NCBI GenBank assembly: GCA_026986085.1
Contig: JALSPE010000086.1
Coordinates: forward strand, 1-20,478
DNA from: Campylobacteraceae bacterium
Lineage (GTDB): Bacteria; Campylobacterota; Campylobacteria; Campylobacterales; Sulfurovaceae
DNA length: 20,478 nucleotides
Direction: 5' to 3'
Below the pieces are notes generated by a model. That model worked only from the letters and a program-made list of their open reading frames with translations. It searched no databases and was not told the origin of the DNA. Both the position numbers and the translations under genes were made by a program. Position 1 is the stretch's first letter. Every line of letters starts with the position of its first letter. Shown piece after piece: positions 7,576 through 13,240 of this stretch.

Positions 7576-7624
7576 TAGTTATATTACAATATACAAAAGT
7601 TAAGTTGTTACTCTAATATTGCTA

Positions 7625-8185
7625 CTATCTAAATCCAAACTTTATCAAATCCTCTTTAGCAAAAGGCATATAGCTTTTTCTTGTAATAATAACTTTGGTT
7701 GAACCTATTTTTGCCCAATCAAAAATTACTGGTATATCTTTTGGTGCTATATGAATACATCCATGAGACATCCAATTAACGCTACCCATATGTAGCGCAT
7801 GTCCTCTGTTTGTAAAAAATATTGCAAAATCCATATTATTTACACCATCATCATCTGGATATGCTTTTGACATATATCTTCTCTTCTTTCTTAATACTGT
7901 ATATATGCCACTTGGAGTCTTGTAATCATCTGCCCCAGAAGTGATAATTCCACTCCACCAAACTAAACCATCTGCATCTACTGCGTAAAATCTTCCATCA
8001 CTACCAGCTTCTCTAACAGATACTACAATAAACTCTTGCCCCTTTAAATCTACCTCTTTTAAAGTAACCCCACTATCGCTTACAACTCTAAATTTTGTCT
8101 TTCCTATCGGCTCTAAAACATTAGAGAAGATAAATTGAGTAAATAAAATTGATGTCAATATTAAAAATTTAATTTTTAATTTCAT
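7625..8185 (-). CDS. Small periplasmic L,D-transpeptidase (YkuD domain)
   Basis: A 186-residue protein with a Sec signal peptide (MKLKIKFLILTSILFTQFIFS), so it acts in the periplasm. The YkuD catalytic domain is covered by residues about 48-170: TPSGIYTV (90-97), the first histidine in ALHMGS (H132) and SHGCIHIAP with catalytic C143. Enzymes of this fold form 3-3 peptidoglycan cross-links, attach proteins to stem peptides, or in some Campylobacterota trim stem peptides. Length is close to a bare domain, without LysM or other anchors, unlike the much longer Csd6/Pgp2 cell-shape enzymes. The usual Arg or Asn after HGC-h is His here. The start is supported by AAAGG just upstream of the ATG. Divergent from atpE; likely monocistronic. 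Confidence 0.85.
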   Translation of the reverse strand: MKLKIKFLILTSILFTQFIFSNVLEPIGKTKFRVVSDSGVTLKEVDLKGQEFIVVSVREAGSDGRFYAVDADGLVWWSGIITSGADDYKTPSGIYTVLRKKRRYMSKAYPDDDGVNNMDFAIFFTNRGHALHMGSVNWMSHGCIHIAPKDIPVIFDWAKIGSTKVIITRKSYMPFAKEDLIKFGFR

Positions 8186-8215
8186 AAAATACCTTTAAAT
8201 TTATATATTTAGAAG

Positions 8216-8221
8216 ATTGTA
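8216..8221 (-). promoter_or_regulatory. -10 box of the L,D-transpeptidase gene
   Basis: TACAAT on the minus strand (8221-8216), preceded by a T-run (TTTTTTTGA), predicts a start near 8209 and a leader of about 24 nt. Confidence 0.45.
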
Positions 8222-8266
8222 TCAAAAAAACGCTTACTGTTTATAGATTTTTAACAATAATTTGTG

Positions 8267-8272
8267 TATAAT
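8267..8272 (+). promoter_or_regulatory. -10 box of atpE
   Basis: A perfect TATAAT in a TTTGTGTATAATTTC context. At normal spacing the transcript starts at about 8278-8279, exactly where the GCTTG arm of the leader hairpin begins. Confidence 0.6.
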
Positions 8273-8278
8273 TTCATC

Positions 8279-8368
8279 GCTTGTAGATGATAAGTAGGGA
8301 TACGCAAGCCGAACGGATCTAAAGCAAAAGTCTAATAGACTATAAACAATATAATTTAAGGATTTTTT
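8279..8368 (+). promoter_or_regulatory. Structured, GC-rich 5' leader of atpE
   Basis: A leader of about 90 nt. GCTTG (8279-8283) can pair with CAAGC (8305-8309), with one extra U-G pair, placing a hairpin at the very 5' end of the mRNA. A second stem AGTCTA-A-TAGACT lies at 8329-8341. The stretch 8299-8320 has 13 G/C of 22, about double the local average, suggesting constrained RNA rather than neutral spacer. An 11-codon frame (8287-8322) runs through it. AAGG lies before the atpE start. I could not assign it to a known riboswitch or leader class. Confidence 0.5.
8287..8322 (+). CDS. Possible 11-residue leader peptide (MISRDTQAERI)
   Basis: An ATG-to-TAA frame of 11 codons in the atpE leader, starting about 8 nt from the predicted mRNA 5' end and ending 46 nt before atpE. 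It has no Shine-Dalgarno sequence and uses codons rare in this AT-rich DNA (CGG, ACG, GCC). The frame may be accidental and the base composition imposed by RNA structure instead. Confidence 0.2.
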   Translation: MISRDTQAERI

Positions 8369-8680
8369 ATGAAAAAGTTTTTTGCACTTTTTTTAGCACT
8401 TGGTGCTTTTGCATTTGCTGGTGAAGCAGGTGCTGGTTCAGATATGATTAAAGCTTATTCAGTAGTTGCTGCTGGTGTTGGTCTTGGTCTTGCAGCTCTT
8501 GGTGGAGCAATTGGTATGGGTCATACTGCTGCTGCTACAATCGCAGGAACTGCTAGAAACCCTGGACTTGGTAGTAAATTGATGACAACTATGTTTATTG
8601 CCCTAGCGATGATCGAAGCACAAGTTATCTATACACTAGTAATTGCACTAATTGCACTTTACTCTAACCCATTCCTTTAA
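8369..8680 (+). CDS. atpE: F1F0 ATP synthase subunit c
   Basis: A 103-residue subunit of the c-ring that carries ions through F0 in the inner membrane. The first 18 residues (MKKFFALFLALGAFAFAG) look like a cleavable signal peptide; this N-terminal extension is typical of Campylobacterota c subunits. The two-helix hairpin follows: a Gly/Ala-rich helix (AAGVGLGLAALGGAIGMG), the polar loop TARNPG (61-66) that contacts the F1 stalk, and the second helix with the ion-binding glutamate in AMIEAQVIYTL (E83). Nothing in the site points clearly to Na+ over H+. AAGG precedes the ATG. The gene stands alone, away from other atp genes, as is known in this phylum, with its own promoter, leader and terminator. 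Confidence 0.97.
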   Translation: MKKFFALFLALGAFAFAGEAGAGSDMIKAYSVVAAGVGLGLAALGGAIGMGHTAAATIAGTARNPGLGSKLMTTMFIALAMIEAQVIYTLVIALIALYSNPFL

Positions 8681-8704
8681 TAGTAAGGAATTTATATATA
8701 TCAG

Positions 8705-8729
8705 ATAGTAGGTTTTCTCCTGCTATTTT
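8705..8729 (+). terminator. Intrinsic terminator of atpE
   Basis: An 8-bp stem ATAGTAGG (8705-8712) with CCTGCTAT (8719-8726), one G-U pair, a 6-nt loop and a TTTT tail at 8726-8729. It lies 24 bp after the atpE stop codon. Confidence 0.75.
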
Positions 8730-8733
8730 AATC

Positions 8734-8739
8734 TACAAT
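8734..8739 (+). promoter_or_regulatory. Possible -10 box for tRNA-Leu
   Basis: TACAAT between the atpE terminator and the tRNA would start RNA near 8746, four bases before the mature 5' end. The alternative is read-through from atpE with processing. Confidence 0.3.
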
Positions 8740-8749
8740 TTTAAAAAAA

Positions 8750-8835
8750 GCGATAGTGGTGGAATGGTAGACACGCTAGCTTGAGGGGCTAGTGAGCATT
8801 AGCTCGTGGAGGTTCAAATCCTCTCTATCGCACCA
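8750..8835 (+). tRNA. tRNA-Leu (anticodon GAG)
   Basis: The acceptor arm GCGATAG pairs with CTATCGC (8825-8831), with discriminator A at 8832 and an encoded CCA at 8833-8835. The anticodon stem CTAGC/GCTAG (8776-8780, 8788-8792) encloses the loop TTGAGGG, so the anticodon is GAG at 8783-8785, reading CUU/CUC leucine codons. The long variable arm (TGAGCATTAGCTCG) is the class II hallmark of tRNA-Leu, and the T arm contains GGTTCAAATCC. Confidence 0.97.
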
Positions 8836-8925
8836 ATTTCACTAATTTTCTCTTATTTATACCTTTTTTTTACATAAATTATCTAAATTGTTCCGTATTT
8901 TCAAGTTTCTTTAAGATTTAACTCA

Positions 8926-8931
8926 TATAAT
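8926..8931 (+). promoter_or_regulatory. -10 box of the HU gene
   Basis: TATAAT in CATATAATTTG predicts a start near 8938, and AAAGGA at 8951-8956 serves the ATG at 8962. A second AT-rich candidate, TATAAAT, begins near 8938. Confidence 0.5.
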
Positions 8932-8961
8932 TTGTCTATAAATTTATTTTAAAGGAATATC

Positions 8962-9246
8962 ATGACAAAAGCGGATTTTGTAGAGTTAGTAAAAGAGAAG
9001 GGTGAATTTTCAAGTAAAGCAGCAGCAGAAAATGCAGTAAAAGCTTTTTTAGATTCAGTTCAAGAGGTATTAGTAAAAGGTGATAGTATCACATTTGTAG
9101 GATTTGGTACATTTTCTGCTGTTGATGTTCCAGAAAAGAGTGGAAAAATTCCAGGTTCTGATAAAACTTACACAAAACCTGCTCACAAAGCTCCTAAGTT
9201 TAAAGCTGGTAAAAACTTAAAAGAGGCTGTTGAAGCTGGTAAATAG
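8962..9246 (+). CDS. HU-family nucleoid DNA-binding protein
   Basis: 94 residues, the usual length for HU/IHF subunits. These proteins bend DNA and shape the nucleoid as dimers. The N-terminal helical part starts MTKADFVELV; the signature GDSITFVGFGTFSAVD (about 39-54) leads into the beta-arm and ends APKFKAGKNLKEAV. The arm (EKSGKIPGSDKTYTKPAHK) keeps a proline for intercalation but departs from the common GRNPQTGE sequence, as in other Campylobacterota HU proteins. As a single HU gene it is probably a homodimer. AAAGGA lies 6 nt before the ATG. It converges on dnaJ across a shared palindromic terminator. Confidence 0.95.
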   Translation: MTKADFVELVKEKGEFSSKAAAENAVKAFLDSVQEVLVKGDSITFVGFGTFSAVDVPEKSGKIPGSDKTYTKPAHKAPKFKAGKNLKEAVEAGK

Positions 9247-9263
9247 TTGCTTAAACTATCATC

Positions 9264-9285
9264 AAAAAGGTTAATTAACCTTTTT
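9264..9285. terminator. Bidirectional terminator between HU and dnaJ
   Basis: A 22-bp perfect palindrome: arms AAAAAGGTTAA and TTAACCTTTTT with no spacer. Each strand reads a stem followed by T5, so it can end both convergent transcripts. It lies 17 bp after the HU stop and 9 bp after the dnaJ stop on the other strand. Confidence 0.8.
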
Positions 9286-9294
9286 GGTTCTATA

Positions 9295-10422
9295 TTACTT
9301 AACCCACTTTTTTATTCTACTAAAAGCACTTTCAAATATACTTTTATGTGGTTTGCTATCAATACCAAAACTATCTTGAAGTTTTTCTAGTAACTCTTTT
9401 TGTTCTCTATTTAACTTTTTAGGATATATAATTTTTACTTGAGCGATAAATCTGCCTCTATAGCTAGGATTATTTACATTGGGAACACCCTTATTCTTAA
9501 ATATAAAATGCTCTTTATCTTTAACTTTAGGCGAGAGTTTAACAGTTAATTCACCCTCTAAAGATGGAATTTTAATCTCTTCTGAGAGTAGTATTTGCGT
9601 AAAGAAAACAGGCACTTCGATATATATATCATCACCATCTCTAACAAAGTCTTCATCATCTTTAATATTAAAATGAACATATAAATCTCCTCTTCTTCCT
9701 CTGCTATCAACATTACCTTTTGCTGGAACTCTTAATCTGTTACCAATATTTACTCCTGCTGGAATATCTATTGTTATACTCTCATCTATATCTACTCCAC
9801 CTGTGCCACTACAGCCAACACACATCTCTTTTGGAGTTTTTCCTTTTCCATTACACTGAGGGCACTCTTGAGCAAATGTCATAAAGCCTTGACGCATCAT
9901 AATTTGACCATGCCCCTTGCAGTAATCACAAGTTATAAACTCTTTATCTTTTGCTCCAGTTCCTTCGCAATCTGGACATGGCTCTTTATATCTTATGTCA
10001 ATCTCTTTTTTACAGCCAAAAATTGCTTCATTAAACTCTAAAGTGGTCTCTATTTCTATATCTAACTCATACAGCATCGAGTTAGAATCTCTTCTTGAGC
10101 CTCCTGTGCCAAACCCGAAACTATCTCCAAACATAGAGTTAAATATATCCATTATATCATCCATACCACCAGCACTAAAGCCACCACCTGTTTGCCCGTT
10201 TAAGCCATCTTTTCCATACATATCATATATTTGTCTCTTCTTATCATCACTTAATACAGAGTATGCTTCATTAATTAATTTAAATCTCTCTTCGGCCTCT
10301 TTATCTCCAGGGTTTTTATCTGGATGATACTTAATTGCTAATTTTCTATACGCTTTTTTTATCTCTGTTGTTGTTGCATCTTTTGATACCTCTAAAACTT
10401 CGTAATAACAAAGTTCTTCCAT
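9295..10422 (-). CDS. dnaJ: Chaperone protein DnaJ (Hsp40)
   Basis: Cytoplasmic co-chaperone that stimulates DnaK ATPase and delivers unfolded substrates. I place the start at the ATG at 10422 (375 residues), because GAAGAGG lies just upstream and the J domain begins there. An in-frame GTG at 10464 would add 14 basic residues unlike the family. J domain 1-70 with HPD (33-35); Gly/Phe-rich linker about 75-110; zinc-finger domain with four C-x2-C-x-G-x-G repeats at 149 (CPDCEGTG), 165 (CDYCKGHG), 187 (CPQCNGKG) and 201 (CVGCSGTG); then the substrate-binding C-terminal domains. Complete type I DnaJ. It is not linked to dnaK or grpE here, and no CIRCE inverted repeat is seen upstream. Confidence 0.97.
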   Translation of the reverse strand: MEELCYYEVLEVSKDATTTEIKKAYRKLAIKYHPDKNPGDKEAEERFKLINEAYSVLSDDKKRQIYDMYGKDGLNGQTGGGFSAGGMDDIMDIFNSMFGDSFGFGTGGSRRDSNSMLYELDIEIETTLEFNEAIFGCKKEIDIRYKEPCPDCEGTGAKDKEFITCDYCKGHGQIMMRQGFMTFAQECPQCNGKGKTPKEMCVGCSGTGGVDIDESITIDIPAGVNIGNRLRVPAKGNVDSRGRRGDLYVHFNIKDDEDFVRDGDDIYIEVPVFFTQILLSEEIKIPSLEGELTVKLSPKVKDKEHFIFKNKGVPNVNNPSYRGRFIAQVKIIYPKKLNREQKELLEKLQDSFGIDSKPHKSIFESAFSRIKKWVK

Positions 10423-10467
10423 ATATTTACCTCTTCTTTTAAATTTAGTGCGTAATTTTATCACATT

Positions 10468-10477
10468 ATTATATAAT
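10468..10477. promoter_or_regulatory. Overlapping divergent -10 boxes of dnaJ and the Dabb-recR operon
   Basis: The palindrome ATTATATAAT supplies TATAAT on both strands: plus 10472-10477 and minus 10473-10468. Predicted starts are near 10484 (plus) and 10461 (minus). The two polymerases would compete for the same few bases. Confidence 0.45.
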
Positions 10478-10504
10478 TTTATAAATATTTTAAAGGTTTT
10501 TTAA

Positions 10505-10798
10505 ATGATTACACATATAGTTATGATTAAATTCAAAAATAGCACATCTAAAGATAAGATAATAGAGATAAAAGAGGATATTCAAAATTTAAAAGATAAA
10601 ATAAAAGAGTTAAATTATATAGAAGTTGGTATAAATTTTGCAAATGAAGATAGAGCAATGGATTTAGTATTAACTGCAAAGTTTGACTCTAAAGAGGATT
10701 TAAATATATATGCAACAGATGAGTCACACAAAAATGTGATAAATAAGATAAAAGAGGTTGCAGATTATACAAAAGTTGTAGATTACATAAATGAATAA
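10505..10798 (+). CDS. Dabb-family (dimeric alpha+beta barrel) protein
   Basis: A 97-residue protein beginning MITHIVMIKFKNSTSKDKI, typical of the Dabb (stress-responsive A/B barrel) fold. It continues with a helix of alternating Lys/Glu, a central strand YIEVGINFA, and the family-like end DLVLTAKFDSKEDLNIYATDES followed by HKNVINKI. These proteins form dimeric ferredoxin-like barrels; most are uncharacterised and catalytic activity varies. AAAGG lies 8 nt before the ATG. The stop overlaps the recR start by 8 nt, so the two are translationally coupled, but no known link to recombination explains this. Family call reasonably sure; function unknown. Confidence 0.8.
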   Translation: MITHIVMIKFKNSTSKDKIIEIKEDIQNLKDKIKELNYIEVGINFANEDRAMDLVLTAKFDSKEDLNIYATDESHKNVINKIKEVADYTKVVDYINE

Positions 10799-11354
10799 AC
10801 TTGAACCATTTAAAAATTTAGTAGAAGCATTTAACAACCTACCAGGAGTAGGCGAAAAGAGTGCTTTAAAACTAGCATATTATATTGTTACAAATGGATC
10901 ATATGACGGCTTAAAGCTCTCACATGCAATAGAGAGTGCTGTAGAGTCTATTCATCGCTGTATTAGGTGTCATAATTTAAGTGAAGATGAGTTGTGCCAT
11001 ATTTGCAGCGATGAGAGTCGAGATAGTAGTAAAATATGTTTGGTAGAGAGTGCTAAAGATATATTAACTATCGAAAAACTCGGACAATATAATGGACTCT
11101 TTTATGTATTAAGTGATATAGATAGTTTCGATTTAACGCATCTAAGAGATGCTCTAAAAGGAGTAGAGGAGATTATATTTGCATTTGCACCATCAATTGC
11201 AAGTGATACTATGATGTTATATCTAGAGAGCCAATTAGAAGATATGAATTTAAAATTTACAAAAATAGCTCAAGGTGTCCCAACAGGTGTATCTTTAGAA
11301 AATATAGATACACTATCTCTAGCTCGTGCAATAGAAGATAGAGTATCTATTTAA
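10791..11354 (+). CDS. recR: Recombination mediator protein RecR
   Basis: Works with RecO (and RecF where present) to load RecA on SSB-covered gaps during recombinational repair. It has 187 residues, slightly shorter than the usual ~200. The N-terminal helix-hairpin-helix is visible in LPGVGEKSALKLAYYIV (17-33). The zinc finger has C57-x2-C60 and C69-x2-C72 (CIRCHNL, LCHICSD). A Toprim domain follows (ICLVESAKDILTIEKLG, then FYVLSDID), and the C-terminal signature is GVPTGVSLENIDTLSLARAI. The ATG lies inside the end of the Dabb gene, giving an 8-nt overlap. No separate promoter is seen, so expression depends on the upstream gene. Confidence 0.95.
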   Translation: MNKLEPFKNLVEAFNNLPGVGEKSALKLAYYIVTNGSYDGLKLSHAIESAVESIHRCIRCHNLSEDELCHICSDESRDSSKICLVESAKDILTIEKLGQYNGLFYVLSDIDSFDLTHLRDALKGVEEIIFAFAPSIASDTMMLYLESQLEDMNLKFTKIAQGVPTGVSLENIDTLSLARAIEDRVSI

Positions 11355-11368
11355 CACAATACAACATT

Positions 11369-11464
11369 AATTAGCAATAGTGCATGTGCTGTTAGTGTTT
11401 GCAAAAAAATTAAAATTTAGGTGATGATTTTTCAATACCACTACATAATGACTAGTTGCTAATT
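11369..11464. repeat. Distant 9-bp inverted repeat in the recR/amidohydrolase gap
   Basis: AATTAGCAA (11369-11377) and TTGCTAATT (11456-11464) are perfect inverted copies flanking 78 bp of non-coding DNA in the 122-bp convergent gap. The layout could be a small stem, a remnant of a miniature inverted-repeat element, or chance. No target-site duplication or T-tail is evident. Confidence 0.3.
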
Positions 11465-11476
11465 TATAACTTAAGT

Positions 11477-12688
11477 TTAAATCTTCTCTCCTGCAATATA
11501 TACCTCTTTTGCACTACGGCATTCAATAATGGTATTTAGTGCTAGTGAACCACTACTCTCATCACTTAAATCATCTGGCAATTCAAATATGGCAAAATCT
11601 GCAAAAGCTCCTTGTTTAATATTGCCTACATTTAAATTTGTAGCATTAGCTGCATTTATTGTTACAGATTTTATTAAATTTAGAGCTAACTCTTTAGGTG
11701 GATATTTAGTATGCATAAAAAGTGCACTTTTTAATTCGTCAAGTATAGATAGTGAGTAGTTAGAACTCAATCCATCTGTTCCTAAAAGTAAACTATTAAC
11801 ATTTGATATATCTAAAACTCCACAATTTAACAATCTATTTGATCTTGGACAATGGATTACACTACCTCTGTTTTGATTAATAATATCCAACTCTTTTTTA
11901 TCTGCTTGAGTGCAGTGGGTAAATAGTGTTTTAATATCTTTAAATGCATCTAAAAATTCATCTATTGATGTTACAGGTGTATCAACATTAAAAAACTTCT
12001 TAAATAACTCTTTGAATGCTCCTGAAGCACCCTCTAGCCACTCTCTCTCCTCTTTTGACTCTAAAAAGTGTGCAGTAACTAGCATAGCCTCTTTTTTTGC
12101 AATATTTAAAACCTCTCTAAGCAAAAATGGATGAACAGAGTAGGGTGAATGTATTGCAATAGCTGGGTAAAACCTATCATCACTTATAGATTTTGATTCA
12201 TCTAATCTTAATTTAAAATCTTGAAACAGAGCATCTACCATCGCAGCAGATGAACCAATTACTTCATTAAAGTAGATAACCCTCAACTTACTCTCTCTAC
12301 AAGCCCTCATATCAGCACCAAAACTTGATATTGCTCCAAAAGTAGTAACTCCACTACTTTTCATTTGCTCTATTGCACTATCTATTGTCTGCTCATCTAA
12401 TTTAGCTACCAATTCATCTCTATACTCAAACACACTATAAAGCCACTCTATAAAGTTACCCAATTTTAATTTTGCCCTATTTGCACTAAACTCTAAATGA
12501 GTATGTAAATTAATAAACCCAGGATATATTATACTATTTTTACTATACTCAATATGCTCAATATTTGGATATTTCATCTTAATATTATCTAAAGTATCTA
12601 CTTCTATAATTGAGTCATCAAATACAATAGCACTATTATTTATATACTCTCCATCTTTAAATATATATTTTGCAGATATTATTTTCAT
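11477..12688 (-). CDS. mqnX: Aminofutalosine deaminase family amidohydrolase
   Basis: A 403-residue metal-dependent amidohydrolase. In Campylobacterota the member at this position is known as the 6-amino-6-deoxyfutalosine deaminase of the futalosine menaquinone pathway, also acting on related adenosine thioethers; the substrate here is inferred. Metal and catalytic residues seen: H62/H64 in NLHTHLEFSA, H207 in TAHFLE, H258 in FTHCTQ, D305 in LLGTDGLSSN. The last ~60 residues return to the composite beta-sandwich (GAFADFAIFELP) typical of the superfamily. AAAGG precedes the ATG at 12688. Divergent from aroQ; the same pairing is, from memory, present in Campylobacter. Cytoplasmic. Confidence 0.85.
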   Translation of the reverse strand: MKIISAKYIFKDGEYINNSAIVFDDSIIEVDTLDNIKMKYPNIEHIEYSKNSIIYPGFINLHTHLEFSANRAKLKLGNFIEWLYSVFEYRDELVAKLDEQTIDSAIEQMKSSGVTTFGAISSFGADMRACRESKLRVIYFNEVIGSSAAMVDALFQDFKLRLDESKSISDDRFYPAIAIHSPYSVHPFLLREVLNIAKKEAMLVTAHFLESKEEREWLEGASGAFKELFKKFFNVDTPVTSIDEFLDAFKDIKTLFTHCTQADKKELDIINQNRGSVIHCPRSNRLLNCGVLDISNVNSLLLGTDGLSSNYSLSILDELKSALFMHTKYPPKELALNLIKSVTINAANATNLNVGNIKQGAFADFAIFELPDDLSDESSGSLALNTIIECRSAKEVYIAGEKI

Positions 12689-12718
12689 TCTTTAAACCTT
12701 TTATAACAACACTTTTAA

Positions 12719-12728
12719 TAGAATTATA
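12719..12728. promoter_or_regulatory. Overlapping divergent -10 boxes of aroQ and mqnX
   Basis: Plus: TAGAAT 12719-12724, start near 12731, leader about 24 nt with AAAGGG. Minus: TATAAT 12728-12723, start near 12716, leader about 28 nt with AAAGG. The two boxes share two bases. Confidence 0.45.
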
Positions 12729-12754
12729 GCAAATTAAATAAAAAAGGGAAACAG

Positions 12755-13240
12755 ATGAAGATTGTAGTAATTCAAGGACCAAACTTAAATATGCTTGGAG
12801 TTAGAGAGCAACATATCTACGGACCAATGAAATTAGAAGAGATTCACGCTCAAATGAAGAGTTTTGCAGAGCAAAATGGAGTAGAGATAGAGTTTTTTCA
12901 AAGTAACTTAGAGGGAGAAATTGTAGATAAAATTCAAGAGTGTATGGGTGATGCTGATGGTATTATTATTAATCCAGCAGCTTACTCTCACACTTCTATT
13001 GCAATTCGTGATGCAATTGCTGCTGTAGAGATTCCAACAATCGAGGTTCATTTAAGCAATATTCACGCAAGAGAGGATTTTAGAAAAAAATCTATAACTG
13101 CTGAAGTAACTGCTGGTGTAATTGCTGGTATGGGACCTTTTGGTTACCACTTAGCGATGATTGGAATTATTCAAATCATGAATGAGATTCAAGCAATGCA
13201 AGAGGCTCATTCACAAGAGGCACAAACTCAAGAGTCTTAA
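12755..13240 (+). CDS. aroQ: 3-Dehydroquinate dehydratase, type II
   Basis: Converts 3-dehydroquinate to 3-dehydroshikimate in the shikimate pathway; cytoplasmic dodecamer in characterised members. 161 residues. Motifs: GPNLNMLGVREQHIYG with the catalytic Tyr (Y22), INPAAYSHTS with N73 and H79, and EVHLSNIHAREDFRKKS with H99 and R110. The final ~15 residues form a Glu/Gln/Ala-rich tail (QAMQEAHSQEAQTQES) beyond the normal fold, probably disordered. AAAGGG precedes the ATG. The stop overlaps the next start by one base (TAATG), so this is the head of a coupled operon. Confidence 0.97.
   Translation: MKIVVIQGPNLNMLGVREQHIYGPMKLEEIHAQMKSFAEQNGVEIEFFQSNLEGEIVDKIQECMGDADGIIINPAAYSHTSIAIRDAIAAVEIPTIEVHLSNIHAREDFRKKSITAEVTAGVIAGMGPFGYHLAMIGIIQIMNEIQAMQEAHSQEAQTQES

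Larger units (their letters stand above)
6812..7624. other. 813-bp gene-free gap with palindromes
   Basis: No open frame with a ribosome site and protein-like composition was found on either strand. What it holds: a perfect 16-bp AT palindrome TTAAATTA-TAATTTAA at 6845-6860; REP-like palindromes at 6913-6934 and 6968-6985 and a degenerate relative at 7411-7430; a hairpin ACGAC/GTCGT at 7140-7157 amid three GACTAC words (7142, 7158, 7171); a small AGGG/CCCT stem at 7350-7362 following a GGAG sequence; and a promoter-plus-hairpin pair at 7513-7575. It reads like decayed or repeat-colonised spacer between pnp and the convergent transpeptidase gene. Confidence 0.6.

Noticed and set aside
8279..8345. 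Resemblance of the atpE leader (GGGATACGCAAGCC, TCTAAAG) to the 3' half of a c-di-GMP-I aptamer, and of AAGTAGG/CCGAA to the glutamine-class motif
   Set aside because: The 5' half of the c-di-GMP-I core (GCAAACC strand and GNRA loop) is absent, and the flanking helix required for the glutamine class is not formed. Similarity is limited to short words, so no riboswitch class is claimed.
10423..10464. N-terminally extended dnaJ starting at GTG 10464
   Set aside because: The extension is not part of the J domain, while GAAGAGG directly precedes the ATG at 10422. The extended start would also fall almost on the predicted transcript start.
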